From: Alteromonas sp. KC3
GTDB taxonomy: Bacteria > Pseudomonadota > Gammaproteobacteria > Enterobacterales > Alteromonadaceae
Direction: 5' to 3'
Assembly (NCBI RefSeq): GCF_016756315.1
Contig: NZ_AP024235.1
Span: 1,426,001-1,490,000, forward strand
DNA length: 64,000 nucleotides
Both the position numbers and the translations under genes were made by a program. The first letter of the stretch is position 1. The number at the start of each line of letters is the position of its first letter. Shown piece by piece: positions 35,106 through 46,200 of the stretch. A model generated the notes under the pieces. It ran no database searches, was not told the origin of the DNA, and saw nothing but the letters and a program-made list of their open reading frames with translations.

Positions 35106-38100
35106 TTAATAGTTGCGATAACTGGCTTTAAACATCAAGCTATAGAGGACCGGTACTGCAATTAGGGTTAGCACTGTCGCAAAGGCAAGTCCGCCCATAA
35201 TGGTCACCGCCATGTCGGCAAAGAACGCATCAAACAGCAGCGGCGCCATGCCAAGTATGGTAGTAACAGCCGCTAACGCCACAGGACGAACACGACTTAA
35301 CGTTGCTTCAACAATGGCCTTGTGAATAACCAGCCCTTCTTCAATTTGAAGGTCGATTTCTTCGATAAGTACGATGGCGTTTTTAATGAGCATGCCAAAC
35401 AGGCTCAAGAAACCCAGTAAAGACATAAAACCAAACGGCATGTCGGTTGACAATAATCCAGTCACCACACCCACAATTGCCATGGGTACCACAAGCCAGA
35501 TGATAAGGGGCTGACGTGCATGACCAAAAAGCAAAACAGAGATAATGAACATTACTAGGAAGCCTGCTGGCAGGCCTGCTCCTAGCGCCTGTTGCGCTTC
35601 GCTAGAGCTTTCAAATTCACCACCCCATTCAAGTGAATAGCCCGGCGGTAAGGTAATACCTTCGATAACAGGTCGAATACGCGCAAGGGCTTTTGCAGCC
35701 GTTTCATTTTCGCCCGGTTCAGCTTCAACGGTTATGGTGCGCACGCGATCTTTTCTGTGAATGCGCATTTCTTCAGTCATGAGCTCCAGGCCTTGTGATA
35801 CCTGCGTAAATGGGATGTATTGTCGCTGTTGTGTAGACCAGACCTGCGATTCGCGAATAGACTGAAGCTCGCTATCATCGCTATTACCCATTTTTGCAAT
35901 AATGCTATACGCATAATCGCCGTCCTGAACCGTGCCTAAACGTACGCCACTACTTGCGTATTGTACGGTTTGGCTAAAGTCAGAATGCGAAACCCCTGCA
36001 ATACCTGCATTGTAGTTATCGTACTGCGTATTAATAGCAAAGCCTTTTTCACGCCAGTTGTGACGTATATCAATGACTTGTCCGTCCTCAAACAGTAGCG
36101 TTTTTGCTTGTTCGGCGAGGGTGCGTAGTACCTCGGTATCTGGGCCAGAAAAACGCGCTTCTAACTTCGCGCCTGCACCTGGACCAAACTGCATACGCTC
36201 CATGTAAAAATTAGCGTCTAGATCTAGACTATTGAGTCTGCCAGACAACGCTTGTTGTATTGCTGGAATGTTTTCAAGCGCGTTAGCTCGTACCATAAAA
36301 AACGCATAGTTTTCATTCGCACTTTTCGGCGCGTAGGTCAGGGTAAAACGGTCTGCTCCCTGACCGATGAACGTTGTCACAGCTGTTACATTGTCTAACT
36401 CGAGAATACGCTGTTCCGCTTCTTTGGCGATAGCTTCCGTTGCGCGAATATCCCGGTCTTGCGGCCCCCAATAATGCACAAAAAACAACGGCGCGTTTGA
36501 AGGAGGGAAGAACCCTTGCTTCACCATGCCAAAGCTGCCATAAGCCACTACAGTAATAAGCACCAACATACCAATAGTTACCCAGCGAAGCTTCAATGCA
36601 CCAACGAGCGCATTTTTAAACCAGCGTTGCATCAATGAAGGTGAAGAATCAGAGGCTTGGCTCATGCCTTTTTTATAGAATTGCGCACCTAACACGGGAA
36701 CCAATGTCACGGCCAATACCCAGCTAATCATCAGTGACACCAACACCACGGCGAATAATGAGTAAAGAAATTCGCCAGTTGCATCGTTAGACAAACCAAT
36801 GCCCGAGAAGGCAGCAATACCGATTACCGTGGCGCCAAGTAGCGGCCACTGCGTGCGCTTTACAATAAAGCTGGCTGCTTCTTTGGCCGTAGCGCCTGTC
36901 GCCATTCTTAGCATCATACCTTCGGCAACAACAATAGCGTTGTCAACCAACATTCCCATGGCAATGACCATGGCACCTAATGAAATGCGCTGTAGTTGAA
37001 TATCCATTAGCCACATTATTAAAATGGTGCCTAATACCGTCACAAGCAATACACTGCCAACGACAATACCTGAGCGCCACCCCATGAATAAACACAGAGT
37101 GAGAGTTACGACTGCTACCGACATAACGAGGTTATTGATAAAGCCATCAACCGACTCATCAACCACTGCGGCTTGATCGTAAATAGGTGTCAGAGTTATC
37201 CCAATAGGGAGTTGTTTTAATAGCGCATCGACTTTGGCATTAACACGGTTACCAACATCTACAATGTTCACATCGGTTAGGGCAGAAACACTTAGCGTTA
37301 ATGCTTCCTCACCATTGTAGCGGACTAAAATAGGTTGAATATCCGCGGGTTCAAGTTTTAATGTCGCAACATCCGCAACGCGAATGGAACGGTTGGTACC
37401 TGGAACCACCAATGACAGATTTGATATTTCTTCTAGTCTGTCAGGCGCGCGTTCAACGACAATACGCACATTTTTTTCATCAACTTTTACCCGACCACCA
37501 TTAAACGGACGAAGATTGTCTTGAAACAGTGAGGCGAGGTCGGGAAATGAAATTCCCAAGCCAGCAAGTTGATAGGGATTAATGTAGGCAACAATTTGTT
37601 CTTTTTGAACACCGGTAACATTGACTTTAGCGACACCTTCCGTAGTCAGTAGATCACGGCGAATAATGCGGGCAAATTCGCGAAGTTCTCTCGTGTCGAA
37701 ATCAGGAGCGCTCAGCGCATAATACAAGCCATAGACATCGCCAAAATCGTCAAATACCACAGGCTCTTGTGCACCTGCTGGTAACGACGGTGTAGTATCG
37801 CGAAGGCGCTTTCTTAACTCGTCCCAAATTTGAGGCAGTAAATGGCTATCGTAGGTACTTTTGACCTCGACGGTAATTTCAGAACGACCCGGCGAAGAAA
37901 CAGAAGTGACTTCTTTTAATTGTGGCATTTGTTGAATAGCAATTTCCAATCGCTCAGTGACTTCCCGCTCAACTTTTTCAGCACTTGCACCAGGGTAGGA
38001 TGTGTACACTTTTACCTGCTTAATAGTAAAGGCTGGGTCTTCAAGTCGGCCAATTTTAGTCATTGCCAGCATGCCACCAAGCAGCAGTATAACGACCATT

Positions 38101-38147
38101 AGCCATACGTTGACGGGTTTATCTATGGAATAACGTGCAATATCCAT
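35106..38147 (-). CDS. RND efflux transporter permease
   Basis: 1013 residues, the size of AcrB-type inner-membrane proton antiporters, with twelve predicted helices and two large periplasmic loops. The TM4 segment reads GMLVDNAIVV, with one Asp where AcrB has two; this Asn variant is known in related efflux permeases. The substrate cannot be told. It lies 3 bp downstream of its membrane-fusion gene, and a divergent TetR gene adjoins. No outer-membrane channel gene is in this cluster. Confidence 0.95.
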   Translation of the reverse strand: MDIARYSIDKPVNVWLMVVILLLGGMLAMTKIGRLEDPAFTIKQVKVYTSYPGASAEKVEREVTERLEIAIQQMPQLKEVTSVSSPGRSEITVEVKSTYDSHLLPQIWDELRKRLRDTTPSLPAGAQEPVVFDDFGDVYGLYYALSAPDFDTRELREFARIIRRDLLTTEGVAKVNVTGVQKEQIVAYINPYQLAGLGISFPDLASLFQDNLRPFNGGRVKVDEKNVRIVVERAPDRLEEISNLSLVVPGTNRSIRVADVATLKLEPADIQPILVRYNGEEALTLSVSALTDVNIVDVGNRVNAKVDALLKQLPIGITLTPIYDQAAVVDESVDGFINNLVMSVAVVTLTLCLFMGWRSGIVVGSVLLVTVLGTILIMWLMDIQLQRISLGAMVIAMGMLVDNAIVVAEGMMLRMATGATAKEAASFIVKRTQWPLLGATVIGIAAFSGIGLSNDATGEFLYSLFAVVLVSLMISWVLAVTLVPVLGAQFYKKGMSQASDSSPSLMQRWFKNALVGALKLRWVTIGMLVLITVVAYGSFGMVKQGFFPPSNAPLFFVHYWGPQDRDIRATEAIAKEAEQRILELDNVTAVTTFIGQGADRFTLTYAPKSANENYAFFMVRANALENIPAIQQALSGRLNSLDLDANFYMERMQFGPGAGAKLEARFSGPDTEVLRTLAEQAKTLLFEDGQVIDIRHNWREKGFAINTQYDNYNAGIAGVSHSDFSQTVQYASSGVRLGTVQDGDYAYSIIAKMGNSDDSELQSIRESQVWSTQQRQYIPFTQVSQGLELMTEEMRIHRKDRVRTITVEAEPGENETAAKALARIRPVIEGITLPPGYSLEWGGEFESSSEAQQALGAGLPAGFLVMFIISVLLFGHARQPLIIWLVVPMAIVGVVTGLLSTDMPFGFMSLLGFLSLFGMLIKNAIVLIEEIDLQIEEGLVIHKAIVEATLSRVRPVALAAVTTILGMAPLLFDAFFADMAVTIMGGLAFATVLTLIAVPVLYSLMFKASYRNY

Positions 38148-38150
38148 AAA

Positions 38151-39224
38151 CTACTTCTCTCCCTTGTAAGGAAGCACTTTCATACCGTTTCGCATTTGCG
38201 CAGCGCCTGCAGCCACTACTTGCTGACCCAACTGCACATTGCCTTCAATAATGGCAAGATTGTTTTCGATATGTTTCACACTAATTGATTGCTTTGAAAC
38301 CTGTTGGGTTTTGTCGTCGTAAAGCCAAACCGCGAAACCGTTGTTCTCATCGCCAACTAGCGCTTTTACAGGTACAACTACGCCATCTGGATACAGCGTC
38401 CCTTGCAAGCTCACTTTAACCACGGCGCGCGCACCTGGGGTTAGCGGTAATTCATCTCTTGGTGCCATCGCAAACACGACTTCATAAGTTTGCGATACAG
38501 GGTCAGGTTGCGTTGAGTGCTCAACGTATTGAACGGGGTACCACTGACGTCTATTAGTGGCGAGTGTGGCACTGGCTTCTTTTATGCCTCTGCCAATATT
38601 GGCAGTAAGCAAACGCTCGGGCACATTAATATTGAAATAAATTTTTGATACATCTTGCAAGCGCGCAATTGCGGTACCTGATTTTACAAAACTGTTATTT
38701 TCTACCAGTCGCTGAGATACCTTGGCGTCAAAGGGAGCGTATAACTCTGTGTAGCTAAGATCTTGTTCAGCGTTTTTTAAATCGATTACCGCTAACTCGT
38801 ATGATGTCATGGCTGAATCAAGCGCACTTTGTGCCACCAGCTTTTGGGCAAACATTTTTTCAATGCGATCAAGTTCTCTTTTAGCTTGCTCTAAGCGCGT
38901 TTTTGACTGTTCCACTCGTCTCTCAAAAGGTTTTCTATCAATTGAGGCTAGTAGCGTGCCTTTGGTGATATCACTGCCTGTCACCAAGTCAGTTTGTGTT
39001 AAGCGGCCCGACACTTCAAAACTAAGGTCAACGGTTTTTACCGCAGATACCACAGCGGGAAAGGTAAACTCATCAAAGTTAGGGATGGTTTCTATTGCGG
39101 CTAACTTGACGTATCGAGGTGTATTTTCCGTCTGTTCAACGGTTTTTTCAGACATACAAGCAGTAAGCGTAATTGCACTGAAGACGCTCAACATGAGCAC
39201 AAGAGGAAATCGTTTCATGGACAT
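38151..39224 (-). CDS. RND efflux membrane-fusion protein (lipoprotein)
   Basis: 357 residues. A signal peptide ends at the lipobox LTAC. A barrel-sandwich hybrid (LSFEVSGRLTQTDLVTGSDI), a helical hairpin (about 90-150) and the beta-barrel domain follow. It links the permease at 35106 to an outer-membrane channel encoded elsewhere. An ATG two codons in is an equally good start. Divergent from TetR at 39404. Confidence 0.93.
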   Translation of the reverse strand: MSMKRFPLVLMLSVFSAITLTACMSEKTVEQTENTPRYVKLAAIETIPNFDEFTFPAVVSAVKTVDLSFEVSGRLTQTDLVTGSDITKGTLLASIDRKPFERRVEQSKTRLEQAKRELDRIEKMFAQKLVAQSALDSAMTSYELAVIDLKNAEQDLSYTELYAPFDAKVSQRLVENNSFVKSGTAIARLQDVSKIYFNINVPERLLTANIGRGIKEASATLATNRRQWYPVQYVEHSTQPDPVSQTYEVVFAMAPRDELPLTPGARAVVKVSLQGTLYPDGVVVPVKALVGDENNGFAVWLYDDKTQQVSKQSISVKHIENNLAIIEGNVQLGQQVVAAGAAQMRNGMKVLPYKGEK

Positions 39225-39310
39225 GGGCGTATGTAATCCATTAGTAAAGTGAAAATAGTATTGATAGTAAACGCATTAGGCATTTGATAACGGCGACGTC
39301 ATAAATGTCT

Positions 39311-39361
39311 AAAGTAAACTGGTGAGTGCATTTTAATGTGCGCGCTTTGAAAAGTAAACTG
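39311..39361. promoter_or_regulatory. Direct repeats, candidate TetR operator
   Basis: AAAGTAAACTG occurs at 39311-39321 and again at 39351-39361, in the divergent promoter region of the RND operon and its TetR gene. TAAACTG-type half-sites are common for pump-controlling TetR proteins. Confidence 0.4.
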
Positions 39362-39403
39362 TTCGGTGTAAAATGGCGGGCAAGATAAATACGAGTACCT
39401 TTT

Positions 39404-40018
39404 ATGACGAGCAATACGCGAACGCGCAGTGACTTGAAACGAGAAGCTATTATTCAGGCTGCTACGCAGGCTTTTCAGGAATATGGCGTGAATGGCACGA
39501 GTATGGATAAACTGGCAGAACTGGCCAATGTATCAAAGCGTACTGTGTATAATCACTTTTCGACAAAAGATGAGTTGGTCATGTACTTGGTCACACAGCA
39601 GTGGCAAAGTGCTATTTTAAACGTCACCACGCGGTATGACAGTGCAATAGCACTAGATGAACAATTACGTGATCTTATCTTGCAAGACATTGAGTTTATG
39701 GCCAGCGAAACCCATCTTGAACTTGCGCGCGTAGCTATAGGCCACTTCTTTTACGAGCCAGAAAAGCTTAAAGATGAAGTTGCTCAACTCAAGGCACAAG
39801 AAACCGCAATGCATCGTTGGTTAAAAGATGCCAAAGCAGACGGCAAAATGCGTTTCGACGAATTAGACAGGGTAGTTGAAGAGATTGACAGCTTAGTAAA
39901 GGGCCAGTGTTTTTGGCCGCAGTTGTTTAAAATTGAAGATGCCCTAAGCGACAAGGACAAACAGCGTGTCGCAGACAATACCGCAGCACTCATCCTGTGC
40001 CGCTATGCAATTTCCTAA
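39404..40018 (+). CDS. TetR/AcrR family regulator of the RND operon
   Basis: 204 residues. The helix-turn-helix is at about residues 30-50 (VSKRTVYNHFSTKDELV), followed by an all-helical ligand domain with an AefR-like C-terminus (VEEIDSLVKGQCFWPQLF). Its divergent position and the direct repeats between the genes argue that it represses the pump at 35106-39224; this is inference. Confidence 0.9.
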   Translation: MTSNTRTRSDLKREAIIQAATQAFQEYGVNGTSMDKLAELANVSKRTVYNHFSTKDELVMYLVTQQWQSAILNVTTRYDSAIALDEQLRDLILQDIEFMASETHLELARVAIGHFFYEPEKLKDEVAQLKAQETAMHRWLKDAKADGKMRFDELDRVVEEIDSLVKGQCFWPQLFKIEDALSDKDKQRVADNTAALILCRYAIS

Positions 40019-40463
40019 TGTGTTTGACCTTCGCTATTAAAACGTAAGGCAAAGGTCGACCCGCTTAACTCACATCTCTATATCTAAACTCACTCACAGC
40101 GCTTAAGAGCGCAATATAAAGGCTTTTTCCTTTCACAATGCGTCATCATAACGGCTTGAGTTGTGTGCGAGTCGTTGCGCGTTTTTCTGTAAACCGCCAC
40201 TTTTAACCATATATTGTCTTTTTATACGCGTATTTATTGCGCAATAAAGTAAAAATAAAAACAACATTCAAAAAAACTTACTTTGCCTCTCGTCAACAGC
40301 TTCATTTTTCTATATCATCTCAACCGAAAATGACAACGATTCTTATTAGCACTTAACTTGTTGGGTAAAACGCCAGCTTTTCAGAGCACTAGTTCTCTAT
40401 GCTATTTGCCACTTTGCCGTTTACCCAAAATATAAGACCTGTTTGAACACACGGAGATAGACA
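40019..40463. other. Intergenic region upstream of siderophore receptor
   Basis: 445 bp. It holds a Fur-like box at 40326-40344 and two small inverted repeats (GACCTT/AAGGTC near 40027-40059; GCGCTTAAGAGCGC near 40098) with no clear T-run. No gene seen. Confidence 0.5.
40326..40344 (+). promoter_or_regulatory. Candidate Fur box
   Basis: The 19-mer matches the GATAATGATAATCATTATC consensus at 13 of 19 positions, including AATGA and ATT cores. It lies 120 bp before the receptor start, as expected for iron-regulated receptors. Confidence 0.55.
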
Positions 40464-42548
40464 TTGAAATTTAAACTTACGAGTATCGCTACGGCAGTAT
40501 TGTTAAGCCCAGTTGCGCTGGCAGTTGATGTAGAAGATATCGAAAGAGTAACGATTAATGGTCAGTACCTTTCTGTAAACCAATCAAACTCAATCAAGAG
40601 CCCCACGCCAATTATTGATGTACCACAAAGTTTATCAATTATGACGGCTGAAGAGATTACAGCTCGTGGTATTACCAGCATTGGTCAGATCATTGATTAC
40701 ACACCAGGTGTAAACACGTCACAGGGTGAAGGTCACCGTGACTCTGTTGTGTTTCGTGGTGTGCGTTCAACAGCAGATTTCTATCTAGATGGTAACCGAG
40801 ACGACGTTCAATACTACCGTGCACTCTACAATGTAGAGCAGGTGGAAATTTTGCGTGGTCCAAACGCGTTGCTTTTCGGCCGTGGTGGTACAGGGGGTAT
40901 TTTAAACCGCGTATCTAAGAAAGCGAAAACCGGCGAGCAGTTTGTAAATTACAATGTATCTGCCAATACCTTTGGCGCTTACAACCTGCAATTAGACACC
41001 AATATTGATACGGGTGATGGATCAGCAGTTCGTATTAACGCTATGTACGAAAGTTTAGAAAATCACCGTGATTTTTACGATGGCGACCGTTATGGCTTCA
41101 ACCCTACAGCACGCTTAGAACTTAGCGATAATACTATTGTTGATTTGTCTTACGAGTATATTGATCACGAGCGTTTTATTGACCGTGGTATTCCAACAGG
41201 TGCCAATGGCGAGCCAGTTGAAGCGTTTGAGGATATTGTGTTTGGCGATCCGGAAAATAACTACCAAACACTTGATGCTGACGTATTTCGCGCGAACCTT
41301 CAGCACAGATTTTCAGACAACTTGAAAGGTAACTTCAACGCATTTTACGGCGATTACGACAAAGTTTACGCAAACTTTTACGCTGCTGATTTCGATGCTC
41401 AAACCAATATTGCTACGCTAGATGGTTACATTGATACTACACAGCGTGAAAACCTGATTTTATCGGCTAACTTGGTAGGTGAGTTTGAAACGGGTAGTTT
41501 TGAGCATACCGTTATCTTTGGTGGTGAAGTTATCAACACTAAGTCTAACCAAGATCGTTTCAATCCAGTATTTGATTCAACTGGCAACGATAAAGAGCGT
41601 TTTGCGGTAGAGCGCCCATTAAGCTTTAGAGGCCTTACAGGGACTAATGCGGACGGTGAGACAGTAACAACCTCATTCTCAGCGCTTAACGATGATACCC
41701 ATGTAGACTTGGACGTTTACTCTTTCTACGTACAAGACGAAATTGCTTTGTCAGATAACTTTGATGTAGTTATCGGCGCGCGTTTCGATAGCTTCGATAT
41801 TGAAGTGTTCGATGCACGTCCGGCGGTGTTAGAAACACGTAATCGCAAAGACGAAGAAGTATCACCACGTGCTGGTCTTGTCTACAAACCACAAGAGAAT
41901 ATCTCAATTTATGCAAGCTACAGCGAGTCGTTCTTACCGCGAAGTGGTGAGCAATACGCCAATATCAATGGCGATGCTAACCAACTAGACCCAGATACGT
42001 TCACTAACCAAGAAATTGGTGTGAAATGGGATTTTGCGCAAGGCTTAAGCTTCACTGCAGCAATTTTTGAAAATGAGCAAAAATCACTAGATAACGATCC
42101 AAACGATCCAGAAGGTTTTGTAGAAGTAGACTCTGACGTATCGGGTTTTGAACTTCAATTCCAAGGCAACCTGACTGACAAATGGTACATTACTGCTAAT
42201 TACAGCAACCTAGACGGCGAAAATGCTGATGGTGTTGAACTGCGTGAATTACCAGAAAATACATTGTCGGTATGGACAACGTATCAGGTTAATGATCTAT
42301 TCGGTTTTGGTTTAGGTGCAACGTATCAAGACGAAAGCTATATTCTAACGGCAGAAAACTCGCCAGTATTGCCTAGCTACACCCGTGTAGACGCATCGGC
42401 ATACTATGACTTAAGCGACAAAATGCGTTTGCAGCTTAACATTGAAAACCTAACTGATACGCTGTACTTCCCGAACGCACACTCTCGACATCAAGCTACA
42501 GTAGGTGCGCCTATTAATGCACGACTGTCGCTGGTAGGTTCGTTTTAA
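40464..42548 (+). CDS. TonB-dependent siderophore receptor
   Basis: 694 residues with a TTG start, GGAG 7 bases upstream. A signal peptide ends near ALAVD. The plug (VDVPQSLSIMTAEEI, VVFRGVRSTADFYLDG, VEILRGPNALLFGRGGTGG) is that of FhuA/FhuE-like ferric-siderophore receptors. The barrel ends in INARLSLVGSF with the terminal Phe. The upstream Fur box supports iron control. The siderophore cannot be named. No ABC importer or reductase adjoins. Confidence 0.92.
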   Translation: MKFKLTSIATAVLLSPVALAVDVEDIERVTINGQYLSVNQSNSIKSPTPIIDVPQSLSIMTAEEITARGITSIGQIIDYTPGVNTSQGEGHRDSVVFRGVRSTADFYLDGNRDDVQYYRALYNVEQVEILRGPNALLFGRGGTGGILNRVSKKAKTGEQFVNYNVSANTFGAYNLQLDTNIDTGDGSAVRINAMYESLENHRDFYDGDRYGFNPTARLELSDNTIVDLSYEYIDHERFIDRGIPTGANGEPVEAFEDIVFGDPENNYQTLDADVFRANLQHRFSDNLKGNFNAFYGDYDKVYANFYAADFDAQTNIATLDGYIDTTQRENLILSANLVGEFETGSFEHTVIFGGEVINTKSNQDRFNPVFDSTGNDKERFAVERPLSFRGLTGTNADGETVTTSFSALNDDTHVDLDVYSFYVQDEIALSDNFDVVIGARFDSFDIEVFDARPAVLETRNRKDEEVSPRAGLVYKPQENISIYASYSESFLPRSGEQYANINGDANQLDPDTFTNQEIGVKWDFAQGLSFTAAIFENEQKSLDNDPNDPEGFVEVDSDVSGFELQFQGNLTDKWYITANYSNLDGENADGVELRELPENTLSVWTTYQVNDLFGFGLGATYQDESYILTAENSPVLPSYTRVDASAYYDLSDKMRLQLNIENLTDTLYFPNAHSRHQATVGAPINARLSLVGSF

Positions 42549-42577
42549 TATCTGCAATGTAGATAGTTTATAGACGT

Positions 42578-42609
42578 AAAAAAGCCATTCGCTTGCGAAT
42601 GGCTTTTTT
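42578..42609. terminator. Bidirectional terminator
   Basis: A-run, GCCATTCGC/GCGAATGGC stem, T-run, between the convergent receptor and GNAT genes. Confidence 0.92.
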
Positions 42610-42639
42610 GTTGGTCATGGGCATGAGCCTTAACTGAAA

Positions 42640-43128
42640 TTACCCGTTGTTGGCAAAATCAATCAACGTCTGTCCGTCCATTCTATAACCCAGCCATTCG
42701 CTTTTGGGTTTAGCGCCAAGCGAGTTGTAAAAATCTATTGCTGGCTTGTTCCAATCTAATACGCTCCATTCAAAGCGTCCGCAGTTGTTATCTACTGCAA
42801 TTTTAGCAAGGTGTTGTAGCAGTGCCTTACCAGCACCTTGACCTCGTGAAGAGGGTGATACATACAAGTCTTCTAAGTACAGGCCATTTCTACCTTGCCA
42901 CGTAGAATAATTGAAAAAGTAAACCGCAAATCCAATTGCCTGGCCGCTATTTTCGCAAATAACACAATGCGCTGTTGCGCCTTCGCCAAATAGCGTGTTG
43001 TGCAAATCAGCTTCTGTCGCTTCAACCTCATGCTCTGCTTTTTCATAAATAGCTAACTCTAAAATGAACTGGCGAATTTGCGTTATATCGTCGCTGGTGG
43101 CTTTTCTAATCGTTAACGTGTCAGTCAT
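42640..43128 (-). CDS. GNAT family N-acetyltransferase
   Basis: 162 residues from the ATG at 43128 (MTDTLTIRKA). The acetyl-CoA loop is SSRGQGAGKALL. LEDLYVSPSSRG and FYNSLGAK are typical of the diamine/spermidine-type acetyltransferase group (SAT-like). The longer frame from 43218 would add 30 residues across a terminator and is rejected. Substrate not determined. Confidence 0.88.
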   Translation of the reverse strand: MTDTLTIRKATSDDITQIRQFILELAIYEKAEHEVEATEADLHNTLFGEGATAHCVICENSGQAIGFAVYFFNYSTWQGRNGLYLEDLYVSPSSRGQGAGKALLQHLAKIAVDNNCGRFEWSVLDWNKPAIDFYNSLGAKPKSEWLGYRMDGQTLIDFANNG

Positions 43129-43216
43129 AAAAGGTCCAATAGTTGTTTTTCGAAAGGGTAGGGGTTTTAGCTCTAGAAGTCTAATGAAAGAAGGTTCAAA
43201 CCATTTTCGTTCTTGC

Positions 43217-43250
43217 AAAAAAAAATCGGCCGTGTAATAAGGCCGATTTT
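43217..43250 (-). terminator. Terminator of the second RND operon
   Basis: AATCGGCC/AGGCCGATT stem followed on the minus strand by nine Ts, directly after the 43275 stop. Confidence 0.9.
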
Positions 43251-43274
43251 CAAAGGTAATACGAACAGGCTTTA

Positions 43275-46200
43275 TTAATCTATGCCTGACTGGGTTTGTG
43301 GCGCACCCATTGGGTCGCTTGCACTATCGTTGTAAGGCGCTTTTTTACGTGACGTTAGTTTGCTTTTGACAAACGAGAATGGCCCCGCTAAATCAAGCAA
43401 AATAAGGTACAAGCACGGTACTAGTATCAAAGTCACCAAGGTAGCATAAAGTACTGCAAAACCAAGTGCAGCCGCCATTGGTATAACAAACGCGGCTTGT
43501 AGGCTCGTTTCAAACAAGATGGGTAATACACCCGCAAACGTTGTAATAGACGTTAGGGTAATGGCCCTAAAGCGTGCTGTGCCTGCTTCAACCACTGCCT
43601 CTCTAACGCTATAGCCTTGTGCACGGCGCTGGTTCACAAAGTCCGTCATAACCAGTGAGTCGTTAATCACAACACCAGCCGCAGCTATGAGCCCGAATGT
43701 CGACATCATTGATAAGTCTAATCCTAGGAAGTAGTGCCCCCAGATAGCACCCGTTAGGCTAAATGGAATAACCGACATGATTATCAGTGGCTGTCCATAG
43801 CTTTTTAGTGGTACAGCTAGAAGGATGTATACCATTATCATTGCAGCAACAAAAAACAGGAATTGCTCGTTTTGTTGCGCCTGCTGCTCTTCAATATCGC
43901 CACCGAGTTCTGTCATGACAGAAGGGAACGACTCCTTAAGCTGAGGTAATAGCTTTTCTCTAATTTCAGTTACGACTTCGTTTGGCTCAACCTTTTCTTC
44001 GTCAATGTTGCCCCAAATGTAAACGCTGCGATAACCACCTTCTCGGCGGATATAGCTAATACCTGGCTTTTCTTCAAGCGCCACGACATCACCCAGCATG
44101 ACTTCTTCGCCTTGCGGCGTTTTAATCAGTGTGTATTTAAGGTCTGCAAAACGTTCACGGGTAAGTTCAGGGTAGCGTACCATTACGCGCACTTCTTCAC
44201 CGTTTCGGATGACGCGCTGCGCTTCACCACCATAGAAACCCGCACCCACTTGTGACGCAATATTTGAAAGCGTAAGGCCCAAGTCATACGCCACTGGAAG
44301 CAAAGTCATTTGCACTTCTTTGCTTGGTGGGTCAATGGTTGAACTTACGTCAAATAATCCGTCTTGCTGCTGCAGCATTTCAATAAATTTAAGGCCTGCT
44401 GCGTTAAGCGTATCAATATCTGGACCAAACAACAGGTAACCAAATTCACCGTCATCGCCATTGCCGTTTACATCATCAATAACCGTAAACGATTTCATCC
44501 CTGAAATTTCAGGAATAGCTTCACGCCAACGACGAGCGAGTTCGAAGGTGTCGATAGGACGGTCTTCTTCATTCACTAGCGGCGCTAAAATACGGCCTTC
44601 AGTGCGCTCATCGTTAAATGCAAGTCGGTCGCGGATCATGCCTGTACCAAATTCGTCGACAATATCTTGCTCTACTTTCAAGATAGTCTGCTCAACAATT
44701 TTAAGCGCAGTAATGGTTGCTTCATCTGACACGTTTTCGTTCATTTCAATACGAACACTTGGGAAATCGTGTGGCACTTTAGGGTTGGGCACCATACGCA
44801 CATAGTTAGCATTGATAAGACCAAAACTTAGCATAAGCAGTGCAATAAACATCATTAGTACTGCCCAGCGCCATTCAATTGCTCGCTCAACGGTACGCTT
44901 GTATGGGCCGTTTACGAACTTAAAAAAGTTCTTGTTAAAACGCGAACGCCAACTGGTCGGTTTAACTGGTGAAAAGCGCGTATGCGCCAAATGCGCAGGC
45001 AAAATAAGCTTCGACTCAATCAAACTGAACGCCAAGCACAAAATAACAACCACAGAAATGTTGTAGAAGAAGGCACCTTCAGGGCCGCTGCTTAAAGTAA
45101 ATGGCGCAAATACTGCGATAGTGGTCAATACGCCAAACGTTGCAGGTGTAGCAACCCGTTTCGCTCCGCGAATAACATTATCAATACCGCCGCCCTTACT
45201 CTCAATTTCAGTGTAGGCGCTTTCCCCTATAACAATGGCATCATCTACCACAATACCTAATACCATGATAAATGCGAACAGCGACAGAATGTTAATACTC
45301 ACACCAAATAACGGCATCATCATCATTGCGCCTAAAAAGCATACGGGTAAGCCAATCATTACCCACAACGCAAGCCTAAAGCGCAAGAAAAGCGTTAGCA
45401 TGAAGGCAACGAGCACAGAACCCTGCATAAGGTTAGACAGCATCATGTCTAAACGCGCATTGAGGTAATAGGTCATATCAACCAATACTTCTAAGCTAAT
45501 GCCTTGTGGTAGCTTTTCATTTTTCTGCTCGATGTAGGCTTTTACTGTTTCCGCTACCGGAATGGTGTCTTGCGATTTTGTCGCTTTTACTGCGATGTAA
45601 ATCGCGTTCATGCCGTTGTATTTGAAATACCGCTCGCCTTCTACAAACCCATCGTTAATGTACGCAACATCACCAAGGGTTACTTTAGCGCCAGCATTGC
45701 CTATTTTGATAGGGATTTGTCTGAACTCGTCACCGTTGTAATACTGGTTTTCAACTCGAACAGAAACAATACCTGAATTAGTGCGTAGTTGGCCGGCAGA
45801 GATATTCGCAGAATAGCTGTTAATCGCTTGGGTAATATCAGAAATATTGATGCCGTATTTACGCAACGTATCGGGTTTAATTTCTATCGCTATTTCATCG
45901 CTTGGTGCCGACACTTGTACCAGTGAGATAGAGCCAAGCTGTAGCAGTTCATCCTCAACTTCTTTTGCCAATAATTTGAGTTCAGAAAGGGGAAGGTCGC
46001 CCACCAATGGCATTTCAATCACTTGTTGCTGAAACTCAACTTGTGAAACGTTAACTGGCTCCATACCCGCTGGGAAGGTTGCGATACTGTCAACGCGAAG
46101 TTTTACCTTATCCAATACGTCAGTAAGTTCAGCTTTGGTGTCAACTTCAAGTGTAACCGCACCGCCGCCACGTCTAGCGCGCGATACTGTACGTTTTATC

